DNA of 43,100 nucleotides from Legionella genomosp. 1 (lineage in GTDB: Bacteria > Pseudomonadota > Gammaproteobacteria > Legionellales > Legionellaceae): NCBI GenBank assembly GCA_945878975.1, contig CAMCUM010000020.1, positions 1 through 43,100 of the forward strand. The letters are read 5' to 3'. Within the stretch, counting starts at the first letter, position 1; every line of letters begins with the position of its first letter. Under the pieces are notes generated by a model. It was given only the letters and a program-made list of their open reading frames with translations. It ran no database searches and had not been told where the DNA came from. A program made the position numbers and the translations under genes. Positions 16,592 through 27,097 of this stretch are shown in pieces.

Positions 16592-17695
16592 ATGAATTGT
16601 GATTTTACCACTCTCCCACATAAAGGGATTCAAGTATTATCGCCTTACGTGCCAGGCAAAAGTATTGAAGAAGTTGCACAAGAGCACGGGATCAGCGATA
16701 TCATCAAACTCGCTTCTAATGAAAATGCACTCGGCTGTAGCCCCAAAGTCATGGACGTATTTCAGCACATAGATCCCAACCTCCTTTCACGCTACCCCAT
16801 GTCTGCACATCATCCTTTGCGTCAACAATTAAGCCATTTTTTGCAGGTTGATCCGAGTATGTTGACCATCGCCAACGGATCGGATTCTTTATTCGGATTA
16901 TTGCTGATCTGCTTTGCATTACATAATAATAAACCTATGTTGACTCACGATTATGCTTTCAGTTCGTACGCCATCCAAGCTCATATGTTAGGAATTGAAG
17001 TGGTATCGGCACCTACGCAAGATTATCAAGTAGACGTTGCAGCATTACTCGCCGCATGTACGCCTAAAACTGCTCTGATTTTTATTGCGAACCCTAATAA
17101 TCCCACTGGTTTGATGCTTGGCCTGCCTGAAATAAAACAAATTTTAGACAACATCCCGGACACAACTTTATTGGTCTTAGATGAAGCTTATTATGAATTT
17201 TTACCCCCCAACAGTCTTCCAACCCTTCCCTTGCTCAAACGCTATCGTAATTTGGTCATCACTCGTACCTTTTCGAAAGCTTATGGGTTAGCCGGTTTAC
17301 GTTTGGGATATGCCATTGCGGATCCACAAATCACCGCACTCATTCAAAAAATTCATTTACCTTTCACTGCCAATATTATTGCGATGCAGGCCGCCTGCGC
17401 AGCCCTTGAGGATCAAGACTTTGTGCAACGTACCCAACAGTATATCACCCACGAGCGCCAATTGATGGCACAGCAACTAGACGCACATCACGTGCGTTAT
17501 TTGCCTTCTGCTGCGAATTTTATTACGCTAGATTGTGGTCAAGATGGGGCGATCATCGCTAAAAAATTACAAGAGCGTGGCATCATTGTCAGACCCCTGC
17601 ATCCCTATGGCATGGACTCGTATCTGCGTGTTACCATTGGCACTGCAGCACAAAACGAACGCTTTTTGCGTGAGTATTTTGATATAACAAGATGA
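16592..17695 (+). CDS. hisC: Histidinol-phosphate / aromatic aminotransferase (HisC family)
   Basis: The ATG at 16592 is preceded by AAGGAGTCGCATT, a strong ribosome-binding site, giving 367 residues. The fold type I aminotransferase signatures are clear: KLASNENALGCSP near residue 35, FIANPNNPTG near 165, LDEAYYEF near 195, and TFSKAYGLAGLRLGY with the PLP lysine at K229. HisC converts imidazole-acetol phosphate to histidinol phosphate, but many HisC proteins also use aromatic amino acids. No other his gene is in the window. The next gene, 13 bases on, is phhB, which belongs to phenylalanine hydroxylation, so an aromatic aminotransferase role is plausible. The divergent pilin gene starts 72 bases away. 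Confidence 0.9.
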   Translation: MNCDFTTLPHKGIQVLSPYVPGKSIEEVAQEHGISDIIKLASNENALGCSPKVMDVFQHIDPNLLSRYPMSAHHPLRQQLSHFLQVDPSMLTIANGSDSLFGLLLICFALHNNKPMLTHDYAFSSYAIQAHMLGIEVVSAPTQDYQVDVAALLAACTPKTALIFIANPNNPTGLMLGLPEIKQILDNIPDTTLLVLDEAYYEFLPPNSLPTLPLLKRYRNLVITRTFSKAYGLAGLRLGYAIADPQITALIQKIHLPFTANIIAMQAACAALEDQDFVQRTQQYITHERQLMAQQLDAHHVRYLPSAANFITLDCGQDGAIIAKKLQERGIIVRPLHPYGMDSYLRVTIGTAAQNERFLREYFDITR

Positions 17696-17708
17696 TAAAT
17701 AAGGATAA

Positions 17709-18047
17709 ATGATGAGCTCATTGACTACAAAACATTGCGAAGCCTGTGAAGGGATTGGCCAAGCGTTGACGCCAGACCAGATCAAACAATTGATGCCACA
17801 ATTAGCCAGTGAGTGGTCAGTCACTCCGGACCACTGTCAAATTAAGAAATCATTTTCATTTAAGAATTTCTACGAAACTATGGCCTTTGTGAATGCATTG
17901 GCATGGATTGCGAACCAAGAAAACCATCATCCCGATCTTGAGGTAGGATACAATTATTGCCACATCACTTTGATGACACACGCCTTAAAAGGTCTCTCAC
18001 AAAACGATTTCATTTGTGCGGCAAAATTTGATCAATTGTTGGTGTAG
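17709..18047 (+). CDS. phhB: Pterin-4a-carbinolamine dehydratase
   Basis: A 112-residue protein with the family core ENHHPDLEVGYNYCHITLMTHALKGLSQND (about residues 77-106). The paired histidines and HHPD-x-x-V-x-YN motif bind and dehydrate 4a-hydroxytetrahydropterin. This recycles the pterin cofactor used by phenylalanine hydroxylase (PhhA), which is not in the window. It can also support molybdopterin enzymes. Two ATG codons in a row (17709 and 17712) follow AAGGATAA, so either could be used. It forms a two-gene unit with hisC and ends shortly before a strong hairpin terminator. Confidence 0.93.
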   Translation: MMSSLTTKHCEACEGIGQALTPDQIKQLMPQLASEWSVTPDHCQIKKSFSFKNFYETMAFVNALAWIANQENHHPDLEVGYNYCHITLMTHALKGLSQNDFICAAKFDQLLV

Positions 18048-18096
18048 TCTTTTATGTCAAAACCCTTTTTATTTTAGATCAGGGTTATCAAATAAC

Positions 18097-18124
18097 AAAA
18101 AACCCGCCAAAAGGCGGGTTTTTG
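18097..18124. terminator. Bidirectional Rho-independent terminator between phhB and groEL
   Basis: AAAAACCCGCC - AAAA - GGCGGGTTTTT is a perfect stem with a tight loop. It has T runs on both strands, serving the convergent phhB (+) and groEL (-) genes. Confidence 0.93.
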
Positions 18125-18144
18125 ATTTTACAGAGAAGCTTGGG

Positions 18145-20116
<1,972 letters not shown>

Positions 20117-20182
20117 ACTTAACTCCTTATAATTAATGACTTCACTCAATTTACGCGGATTAACATCGCGCTGATGCATCCT

Positions 20183-20211
20183 ATATGGGGATGCCCAGAT
20201 CTCTTTTCAAG
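20183..20211 (-). promoter_or_regulatory. Sigma-32 (heat-shock) promoter of groES-groEL
   Basis: On the minus strand CTTGAAA (20205-20211) and CCCCATAT (20183-20190) are separated by 14 bases, an essentially perfect match to the RpoH consensus. They lie about 67 bases upstream of the groES start. No CIRCE element is seen. Confidence 0.9.
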
Positions 20212-20335
20212 AGGGACGTAAAAATTTTCTTCTCATTTTACCAAGACGCTTCTGCTGCTCCTGACTTGGTTAACTAAATTGCTTAAATTTGTCGTAGGCC
20301 AAAATCCGGTTATACGTTATTTAACAAAGTTGTAA

Positions 20336-20406
20336 CCTGGATGCAGCGCAGTGGAACCCGGGATCAGTATCATCTACTTCCCGGATTTCTCTACGCTGCA
20401 TCCAGG
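20336..20406. repeat. Long imperfect inverted repeat between groES and dsbD
   Basis: Arms of about 28 bases, starting CCTGGATGCAGCG (20336) and ending CGCTGCATCCAGG (20406), pair around a 15-base loop, with CCCGGGA/TCCCGG next to the loop. The TAGCC-TGGATGCAGCG type resembles widespread intergenic repeats and shares its CCGGG core with the hairpin after dsbD (22271-22303). It could also separate the divergent promoters. No gene is seen in 20212-20478. Confidence 0.7.
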
Positions 20407-20478
20407 CTACTATTGATTTGCCATGCCCTCTTTGACTGGTTACACTGTAGGTCAAGTATATTGATTTTGGATACCTGA

Positions 20479-22263
20479 ATGCGTATAAAAATCCACCTAT
20501 TTTGCTTGTTACTCTGGCCACTGTGGTGTTGGTCAGCGCCCTTGCCTGAAAGCCAAGTATTTCACTTCAGTTTTAGCCAATTTGATGGCAATACATTGAA
20601 ATTAGATTGGAACATCAAAAGTGGTTATTTTTTATATCAAGAACGCATTTGGATAGAAAACCCGCAAAGCAAACATCTACGAATTGGAACCATTAATTTC
20701 CCAGATCCGCAAATCAAACTAGCGAAACCAGATCAAACTCTTGCGATATATCGCGACAAATTAACTTTGGCTGTGCCCGTATTAGCCACGTCTGGTTGGG
20801 AGTATCTCCTGACCGTCCATTATCAAGGTTGTTCAGATGAAGGATTTTGTTACCCACCGCAAACACGCGATATCCAACTCACCTTTGATAAAGATCATGA
20901 ACTCAAACAAGTCCAACCAGGATTAGAATCCGCAGCTCAGCCACTTGTCGGGCCAGCAGAACAAACCGAATCACCCCGTTCCAGCCAAGACGTCAAATCA
21001 TTATTTCTAACCGCCAATCCCGCATGGATCCTGTTGAGCTTTTTAGGGTTTGGTTTACTCCTAGCCTTCACACCCTGCGTGCTCCCCATGGTACCCGTAC
21101 TATCTAGTATCATCATCGGTCATGGCGCAACCATTTCCACCCGCAAAGCGTTCTTGCTGTCGTTAACTTATGTGCTCAGCATGTCCGTGACCTATGGCGT
21201 CATAGGTGCGGTCATTGCGTTATTAGGAGCCAATCTACAAATTTTGTTACAATCTCCGCTGGTGATTGGGGCATTCAGCCTGGTTTTTGTCGCATTGGCT
21301 TTATCTATGTTTGGCGTTTATGAGTTTCGTCTACCAGTAGCATGGCAAACACGGATTGCCGGTATCACGCGTAGTCATGAAGGCGGGCATTATCTAAATG
21401 CCGCGATCATGGGTTCAGTATCCATTCTTGTGCTTTCTCCTTGTGTCACCCCCCCATTAATCGGTGCTTTGAGCTACATTGCTGACACAGGATCAGTCTT
21501 ATTAGGATTGTCTGCGCTCTTTTGCTTAGGATTAGGCATGGGGATCCCTTTGTTATTGCTGGGCGCCTCTGCGGGGAAACTGCTACCCAAAGCCGGGCAA
21601 TGGATGAATAGCATCAAATATATTTTTGGCATGATCTTATTGGGTTTGGCCATCCATTTGTTATCACGTTTGGTCGCGCCGTTTATCAGTATGCTCTTAT
21701 GGTCAACCTTGTTTATCACCTCTGGACTAGGTCTCAAACCATTTTTCGCACCCCAAAGCGGTGCTCGCTCTCTGATCACACAAGCAATTAGCCTCATGTT
21801 GATTGTGTTCGGTGGCTTCATTCTGTATGGGGCAAGTGCAGGGCATACCAACCCTTGGCAACCCTTACGCGCACCGGTACAAACTAACCGCCCGTTGACG
21901 CCACGCAAAATTGTCAGCAATTTATCCGAAACGCAAGCAGTGCTAGCTGAAGCTGCAACAGCGCAGCAACCCGTTCTTTTAGATTTTTATGCCACTTGGT
22001 GTGACAGCTGTCAACAAATTGAAAAAACCATCATGCAATCCTCAGAACTGAGTGATTTGGCCGATCGCATTCTCATCGTTCAAGTCGACCTCTCGAAAAA
22101 TGATGCGGACACCAAGGCATTGCTCCAATACTTTCACGTAATTGCACCCCCTACTTTCATATTTTATGACAATATGGGACATGAGATAGCAGATTTACAA
22201 TGGGTGGGCGCAGTGGATCTGCGTACGTTGTTGACGCGTATTGGAAAGGTCGTGGATGAATAA
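20479..22263 (+). CDS. dsbD: Thiol:disulfide interchange protein DsbD
   Basis: A 594-residue inner-membrane protein with all three DsbD parts. A signal sequence (residues 1-20) leads to the periplasmic alpha domain with C118 and C124 (GCSDEGFCYPP). The eight-helix beta domain carries C200 (FTPCVLPM) and C322 (SPCVTPP). The C-terminal thioredoxin-like gamma domain carries C508-D-S-C511 (ATWCDSC). DsbD passes electrons from cytoplasmic thioredoxin to periplasmic DsbC, DsbG or CcmG. Every catalytic cysteine is present, so it should be active. It is transcribed divergently from groES and ends at a bidirectional hairpin. A Com1-like DsbA-family protein is encoded about 5 kb downstream. Confidence 0.97.
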   Translation: MRIKIHLFCLLLWPLWCWSAPLPESQVFHFSFSQFDGNTLKLDWNIKSGYFLYQERIWIENPQSKHLRIGTINFPDPQIKLAKPDQTLAIYRDKLTLAVPVLATSGWEYLLTVHYQGCSDEGFCYPPQTRDIQLTFDKDHELKQVQPGLESAAQPLVGPAEQTESPRSSQDVKSLFLTANPAWILLSFLGFGLLLAFTPCVLPMVPVLSSIIIGHGATISTRKAFLLSLTYVLSMSVTYGVIGAVIALLGANLQILLQSPLVIGAFSLVFVALALSMFGVYEFRLPVAWQTRIAGITRSHEGGHYLNAAIMGSVSILVLSPCVTPPLIGALSYIADTGSVLLGLSALFCLGLGMGIPLLLLGASAGKLLPKAGQWMNSIKYIFGMILLGLAIHLLSRLVAPFISMLLWSTLFITSGLGLKPFFAPQSGARSLITQAISLMLIVFGGFILYGASAGHTNPWQPLRAPVQTNRPLTPRKIVSNLSETQAVLAEAATAQQPVLLDFYATWCDSCQQIEKTIMQSSELSDLADRILIVQVDLSKNDADTKALLQYFHVIAPPTFIFYDNMGHEIADLQWVGAVDLRTLLTRIGKVVDE

Positions 22264-22270
22264 TGATAAG

Positions 22271-22303
22271 TAGCCCGGGTTACACTGCGTTTCACCCGGG
22301 CTA
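22271..22303. terminator. Bidirectional hairpin between dsbD and the J-domain gene
   Basis: TAGCCCGGGT and ACCCGGGCTA form a perfect 10-pair stem around 13 bases, just after the dsbD stop and just before the end of the convergent J-domain gene. T-rich tails are weak. Besides terminating, it belongs to the REP-like GTAGCCCGGGTT...CCCGGGCTA repeat type. Confidence 0.7.
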
Positions 22304-22308
22304 TATTA

Positions 22309-23280
22309 CTACCGCCGCATATGAAAACAGCTTGTATCAAAATCAAAATTAGTATTGACCGAAGATGCAGACTTACCGCCTGGAAGTGTCCCCTCTACAT
22401 GAATTTTAGCAAGCGCCACCTCATGTCCCAATACTTTTTTCATCTCATTTAAATTCTTCAATGTCCTAGTAGGCGCAGGTTTGAACAAGCCTTGGAATAG
22501 TCCATTGCTATAAACCGGGGTGTTATCTGACCTCATATATTTATAAGTTTTTTGAAAAATAAACATGATCAAGCGTAATATTGCCATCACTAGCATGGTC
22601 AGTTCTCTTAAAATAGGCGTCCCTCTGAAGAGCCCTCTATGCATTTCTGGTTCTTTGGTCTCGATGGCCTGATTAATGGCAAACAAGGTTTGAATCAGAA
22701 AATCATTAAAATCTGAAGTGCTCACAAATTGCTTATTCTTAAAATCTCCCAAAAAAGTCTCTTTAGATTCTGCAATTTTTCCTTTTAAATCAGAAATAAC
22801 CGCTGCTATCTTGCTATATCTCCCATCATAGCTCGCTTTGTCGATGATTCTTTGTAATTCACCATCCATTTTGTCCAACATTTCTCGTACATACGAGGTG
22901 TAAAGATTGTTGCCCTCAGGGATATTCGCAAACATGGCCTCCCGGTCAACAGGCGAGAAGAAACCAAGGCCTCCGCCCAATCCACCCACTCCAGTCGCCA
23001 TCACATTTCCAGACCTCTGATCAGCGAGCGCTCTATCATAGTTTGTTCGCTTTTGTGGATCACTTAAAACATCGTGCGCTGTATTGATCAGTTGGAACTT
23101 GGGCTTAGCTTTTTCTTTTCCTTCTTTGATTTCAGCCGCCGTCACATTCGGATTCGCTGCTTGCATCAGACCTAGTATGCGATCAGGATGCCATTTTTTA
23201 GCTAATTTTTTATAAGCTTTTTTGATATCTTCTTCTGAAGCCGTTTCTGCAACGTTTAAAATTTCGTAATGATTTTTCAT
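22309..23280 (-). CDS. J-domain protein with a central membrane segment
   Basis: Residues 3-83 of 323 form a J domain: [23 protein letters not shown], the invariant H31-P-D33 loop, then [18 protein letters not shown] domains stimulate the ATPase of Hsp70 (DnaK) chaperones. A Gly-rich linker ([12 protein letters not shown], 97-108) follows, but there is no zinc-finger region or DnaJ C-terminal substrate domain. Instead there is a helical region of unknown type and one hydrophobic segment ([17 protein letters not shown], about 227-243) that could span a membrane. It is neither DnaJ, CbpA, DjlA nor HscB by layout. It could be a membrane-tethered cochaperone or a secreted effector that recruits host Hsp70; the sequence does not decide between them. 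Confidence 0.8.
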   Translation of the reverse strand: MKNHYEILNVAETASEEDIKKAYKKLAKKWHPDRILGLMQAANPNVTAAEIKEGKEKAKPKFQLINTAHDVLSDPQKRTNYDRALADQRSGNVMATGVGGLGGGLGFFSPVDREAMFANIPEGNNLYTSYVREMLDKMDGELQRIIDKASYDGRYSKIAAVISDLKGKIAESKETFLGDFKNKQFVSTSDFNDFLIQTLFAINQAIETKEPEMHRGLFRGTPILRELTMLVMAILRLIMFIFQKTYKYMRSDNTPVYSNGLFQGLFKPAPTRTLKNLNEMKKVLGHEVALAKIHVEGTLPGGKSASSVNTNFDFDTSCFHMRR

Positions 23281-23384
23281 TTTTTATCCCCTCACCCGCC
23301 CTTCCGGCACCTTTCTCCCACAAGTAGGCGAAGGAAATATCGTTAAAATTTTTTAAATGCACCTTCCCTAAAAGAGAAGAACAA

Positions 23385-24140
23385 TCATACTAACCAAATA
23401 TCAAAACGCACTGTTTTACCTTCGATACTCATTTGCGGTTGTCTAAGTGGCGCTAAACGTTGTGGCCATTTTAACACGATTCTTTTTTTTGCTCTATACA
23501 GAGCCAGTTCCAACAATTCCTGTGCATCTTTGTCGGGGCCAAATAATTGCTGTAACGCTTGCATGTCTTTTTTTACTAAGGCTGTTTTGTGACGCTCCGG
23601 ATGCATAGGATCGATGTAAATCACATCTGGATAATCTTGGGGCAATACATTTTGTAAATAGGTCAGCGCATCGTGATGAAGACAGGTTATATCGAGGGTA
23701 TTCGGGACCAATCGGCGTAAACCATCTGCCAATAACGCCGCCATAATCGGCTGACGCTCTAATAATACGAGTTTGGCACCATATTGGGCCAACAAGGTCG
23801 CATCTCTTCCCCAGCCTGCCGTGACATCCAAAATCGTCTTGCCCGGCTCTGGCTTGCATGCACGAATCAAACCATGTTTTTTATCTAAGCGGCGCTGGCC
23901 CAATGGGGCATTAAAATCAACGCTTAATGGAGAAAATGTATCGACCAGCAAAACCAAACCCTGTTTGGTCAACTGCAAACGTGGCAACTCATGTTGCGAA
24001 ATACGGAGTCCATGCTGCATCGCAATTGCTTCAGCTTGTGGGGCTAGGTCTACTGTATCAAAGCCTAAAACGCCACCATCATTCTGACTGTGCTGGAGAG
24101 ATCCTTCGCTTTGCTCGCGATGACGGGGGGGTAAGCTCAT
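23385..24140 (-). CDS. rsmJ: 16S rRNA (guanine1516-N2)-methyltransferase RsmJ
   Basis: A 251-residue SAM-dependent methyltransferase. The SAM-binding motif LDVTAGWGRDATLLA (104-118) is followed by LLERQPIMAALLADGL, the catalytic-type IDPMHPERHKTALVKKDMQ, and a conserved C-terminus (RIVLKWP...VRFDIWLV). RsmJ methylates G1516 of 16S rRNA. The start ATG overlaps the glyS stop as ATGA, so it is translationally coupled to the synthetase genes. The first 22 residues (RHREQSEGSLQHSQND and flanks) are not family sequence but come from an intergenic-type repeat. The family-like part begins at GVLGFDTVDLAPQA. Confidence 0.92.
   Translation of the reverse strand: MSLPPRHREQSEGSLQHSQNDGGVLGFDTVDLAPQAEAIAMQHGLRISQHELPRLQLTKQGLVLLVDTFSPLSVDFNAPLGQRRLDKKHGLIRACKPEPGKTILDVTAGWGRDATLLAQYGAKLVLLERQPIMAALLADGLRRLVPNTLDITCLHHDALTYLQNVLPQDYPDVIYIDPMHPERHKTALVKKDMQALQQLFGPDKDAQELLELALYRAKKRIVLKWPQRLAPLRQPQMSIEGKTVRFDIWLV
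24080..24126. repeat. Dispersed repeat unit embedded in the rsmJ 5' end
   Basis: On the minus strand CGTCATCGCGAGCAAAGCGAAGGATCTC continues to CACAGTCAGAATGATGG. Its CGTCATcGCGAGCaAAGCGAAG core belongs to a repeat type widely seen between genes in proteobacteria. Here it is translated in frame as part of the RsmJ N-terminus. Confidence 0.6.
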
Positions 24141-26215
24141 TTGGTAATAGAAGCCAAATGACTGATATCCGCTATCGAACTAAATAAAATACGTAACCGT
24201 GCCAGTATTGCTAAACGGTTATTTTGTAGGTTTTGATCGGGATCCATCACCAATACTTGATCAAAAAAAGCGGCCAAACTTGGTTGCATAGCGACAAGCA
24301 TCCCCAGTTTTTCTGAGTACTCTAATTCTGTATGGACCAAAAACCGTTGCTCAGCTTGTTCTATCTCTGACAATAAGGTTTGCTCTGCTGCGATATGGCA
24401 CAAACTAGGCTGTACCTGGTGCAGCGCAACAGTGATCGTCGCTTGCGCGAGGACATTATTCACCCGCTTGGCCATCGCAGTCAAAGCTTGGGCTTGGGGT
24501 AATTGAATAAACGCAATCAACGCCGTCATACGTTGGGCCATATCAAATAAACAATCTTCTTGGCAAACACGCACTGCTTGAAACAGTTCAACCGGAACCG
24601 CTTGATTTTGATAGTACGATTGCAAGCGATCTAAAACAAAGGCTTGTAATTCATCAATCAATGCCAACGGTTTCATTTCTAAATGCCCAACATAGGCATC
24701 TGCAGCAGCTTGGAAACACATTCTTAAACTTAAATCACCAGGTAAATGAAGTAAAATTCTGGCTATTGCCAAAGCATGTCGTCTTAATTTAAAGGGATCT
24801 TTGACCCCGGAAGGTTTGTTCCCAATGGCAAATAAGCCATACAAAGTATCCAACCGATCAGCCAAAGACAAGGCACAGCCTAAGGGCGACGTTGGCAAAT
24901 CATCCAGCGCAAAGCGCGGTAAATACTGTTCTTTCAAAGCCACCGCCACTGCTGCCGGCTCATAATCATGCATGGCATAATAATAGCCCATCACACCTTG
25001 CAGATCAGGAAACTCAGACACCATTCCGGTTAACAAATCACATTTGCTTAAAACTGCAGCGCGTGCCAGCTCTTTTGGATCAAGCCCTAATTCGGTTTGC
25101 AAGCGCGCCATAATTTTGGCAAGACGTGCTGATTTATCAGCCACACTACCCAGTTGCGTTTGAAAAATAACATGCTGGAGCGCAGGGATATGTGCAGCCA
25201 AACCATGACGCTTATCCTGCTGGTAGAAAAAGGCGGCGTCAGATAAGCGTGCGCGCATCACTTTTTCATTTCCCATTTTAACTTGATGCATATCTTGGCT
25301 ATCAATATTAGAGACAGCAATAAAATGTGGGGCAATTTTGCCGCGTTTAGAATACAGCGCGAAACATTTTTGATGAACTTGCATCGCCTCTATCAATGCT
25401 TCAGCTGGGATTGTGAGAAATTGCGGATCAAAGTCTGCCAGCAAGGCACGTGGCCATTCCACGATAGAGGTCACTTCCCTCAACAAAGCATCCGGAATCA
25501 CGACTTCTAATGCTTGTGCAGCAGCCAATTGAGTAATTTGCTCGCGAATCAAAGCTTCCCGCTGTTTAAAATCTGCCACCACATTGGCAGCGAGCAATTG
25601 TTCTGGGTAAGCACTCGGTGCTGTAATCGTGATGGCACCAGGATGATGAAAACGATGCCCATATGAGCAGCGCCCTGAGACCAAGTCTAGAATATCCGCT
25701 TCTAATACTTCCTGTCCCCATAACATCACAGCCCAATGCACTGGACGGCTAAATGACACATCGCCGACACCCCAACGCATGGCTTTTCGGACCGGCAACT
25801 CAGTTAAAATCTGTTGAAGGATCGTCGGAAGCAACGTCGGTGTTGCGACCGCCTCAGTACGTTCTGAATAAAACCACCATGATCCTTTCTCTGTGGTTTG
25901 GATTTGTAAATCTTCCACCGCTACACCACAAGATTTCGCAAATCCTAATAAAGCAGGATTGGGTCGCTCTTGTGCATCACGAGAACCCGCCACAGCAGGG
26001 CCGCGCCTGGTTTTCAGTTGACTCGATTGCGTCGCAGCCACATCATGGACCAAAATCCCTATACGCCTTGGCGTACCAAAACATCTGACTTGACCGTGGG
26101 TAATATTAGCAGCCAGTAAGGCTGCTTGAAAGCACTCTGCCAATGCTTCTGAAAGTTCTTGTACCGCAGCAACTGGTAGCTCTTCTGTGCCTAGTTCAAA
26201 TAAAAAATCGCTCAC
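24137..26215 (-). CDS. glyS: Glycyl-tRNA synthetase beta subunit
   Basis: A 692-residue protein of normal length beginning MSDFLFELGTEELPVAAV, the GlyS opening. Further conserved blocks include MRWGVGDVSFSRPVHWAV, HQKCFALYSKRGK...FIAVSNID, DKRHGLAAHIPALQ, and the HD-like MGYYYAMHDYEP. A C-terminal anticodon-binding region (VKDPFKLRRHALAI onward) completes it. The beta subunit joins GlyQ in an alpha2-beta2 enzyme that charges tRNA-Gly, supplying most of the tRNA recognition. It follows glyQ by 9 bases and overlaps rsmJ by 4, forming a tight glyQ-glyS-rsmJ unit. Confidence 0.98.
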   Translation of the reverse strand: MSDFLFELGTEELPVAAVQELSEALAECFQAALLAANITHGQVRCFGTPRRIGILVHDVAATQSSQLKTRRGPAVAGSRDAQERPNPALLGFAKSCGVAVEDLQIQTTEKGSWWFYSERTEAVATPTLLPTILQQILTELPVRKAMRWGVGDVSFSRPVHWAVMLWGQEVLEADILDLVSGRCSYGHRFHHPGAITITAPSAYPEQLLAANVVADFKQREALIREQITQLAAAQALEVVIPDALLREVTSIVEWPRALLADFDPQFLTIPAEALIEAMQVHQKCFALYSKRGKIAPHFIAVSNIDSQDMHQVKMGNEKVMRARLSDAAFFYQQDKRHGLAAHIPALQHVIFQTQLGSVADKSARLAKIMARLQTELGLDPKELARAAVLSKCDLLTGMVSEFPDLQGVMGYYYAMHDYEPAAVAVALKEQYLPRFALDDLPTSPLGCALSLADRLDTLYGLFAIGNKPSGVKDPFKLRRHALAIARILLHLPGDLSLRMCFQAAADAYVGHLEMKPLALIDELQAFVLDRLQSYYQNQAVPVELFQAVRVCQEDCLFDMAQRMTALIAFIQLPQAQALTAMAKRVNNVLAQATITVALHQVQPSLCHIAAEQTLLSEIEQAEQRFLVHTELEYSEKLGMLVAMQPSLAAFFDQVLVMDPDQNLQNNRLAILARLRILFSSIADISHLASITK

Positions 26216-26224
26216 AGCATATCC

Positions 26225-27088
26225 TCAACTCTGATCTTGGTAACAATGGGCAACCAATCTTGATAATTCACGGACTTGTAAAATATAGCGCTGGCGTTCT
26301 GTCACAGAAATGGCTTTGCGTGCATCCAATAGGTTAAACACATGCGAAGCTTTGATGACCATTTCATAGGCGGGTAATGGCAATTTGTGTTCCACCAATT
26401 GTTTGGCTTGACCTGCATAAGCAGCAAATTGTTGGAGCAAAATCTCTACATCGGCATGTTCGAAATTATAGGCCGATTGTTGCACTTCATTTTGATAAAA
26501 AACATCGCCATAAGTCACCAGACCATGCGCAGTATGTGCCCATGGAATATCAAAGATACGCTCAATGCCCAACAAGGACATAGCCAAACGCTCCAAGCCA
26601 TAGGTTAATTCGCCTGTAATAGGCCTACAAGGCAAGCCACCCACTTGTTGAAAATAAGTGAATTGCGAAATTTCCATGCCATTTTGCCAAACTTCCCACC
26701 CCAAACCCCAAGCACCCAAAGAAGGCGATTCCCAATTATCTTCCACAAAGCGAATGTCATCGACCAAGGGATCGACACCTAAGACACGCAAAGATTCTAA
26801 GTATTTCTCTTGGATATCCAAAGGAGAGGGTTTCAAAATAACTTGAAATTGATAGTAGTGTTGCACACGATTAGGATTATCCCCGTACCGACCATCGGTT
26901 GGTCGTCTTGAGGGCTGGACATACGCTGCGGCCCATGGTTTAGGTCCGATCGCTCGTAAAAACGTTGCGGGATGAAACGTACCCGCACCGACTTCCATAT
27001 CCAAAGGTTGCAAAATCACGCAACCCTGGTCAGACCAAAAATGTTGCAAACTTAAAATGATCTCTTGAAACGTTTCTGGCCGACTCAT
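26225..27088 (-). CDS. glyQ: Glycyl-tRNA synthetase alpha subunit
   Basis: A 287-residue class II synthetase subunit. Diagnostic stretches are [22 protein letters not shown] at the start, [42 protein letters not shown] (motif 2) and [12 protein letters not shown] (motif 3-like). It holds the active site that activates glycine with ATP. The reading frame is intact, and the usual alpha-then-beta order is kept with glyS. The Com1-like gene ends 9 bases upstream on the same strand, so all four genes may share a transcript. Confidence 0.98.
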   Translation of the reverse strand: MSRPETFQEIILSLQHFWSDQGCVILQPLDMEVGAGTFHPATFLRAIGPKPWAAAYVQPSRRPTDGRYGDNPNRVQHYYQFQVILKPSPLDIQEKYLESLRVLGVDPLVDDIRFVEDNWESPSLGAWGLGWEVWQNGMEISQFTYFQQVGGLPCRPITGELTYGLERLAMSLLGIERIFDIPWAHTAHGLVTYGDVFYQNEVQQSAYNFEHADVEILLQQFAAYAGQAKQLVEHKLPLPAYEMVIKASHVFNLLDARKAISVTERQRYILQVRELSRLVAHCYQDQS

Positions 27089-27097
27089 GGCAGTATC

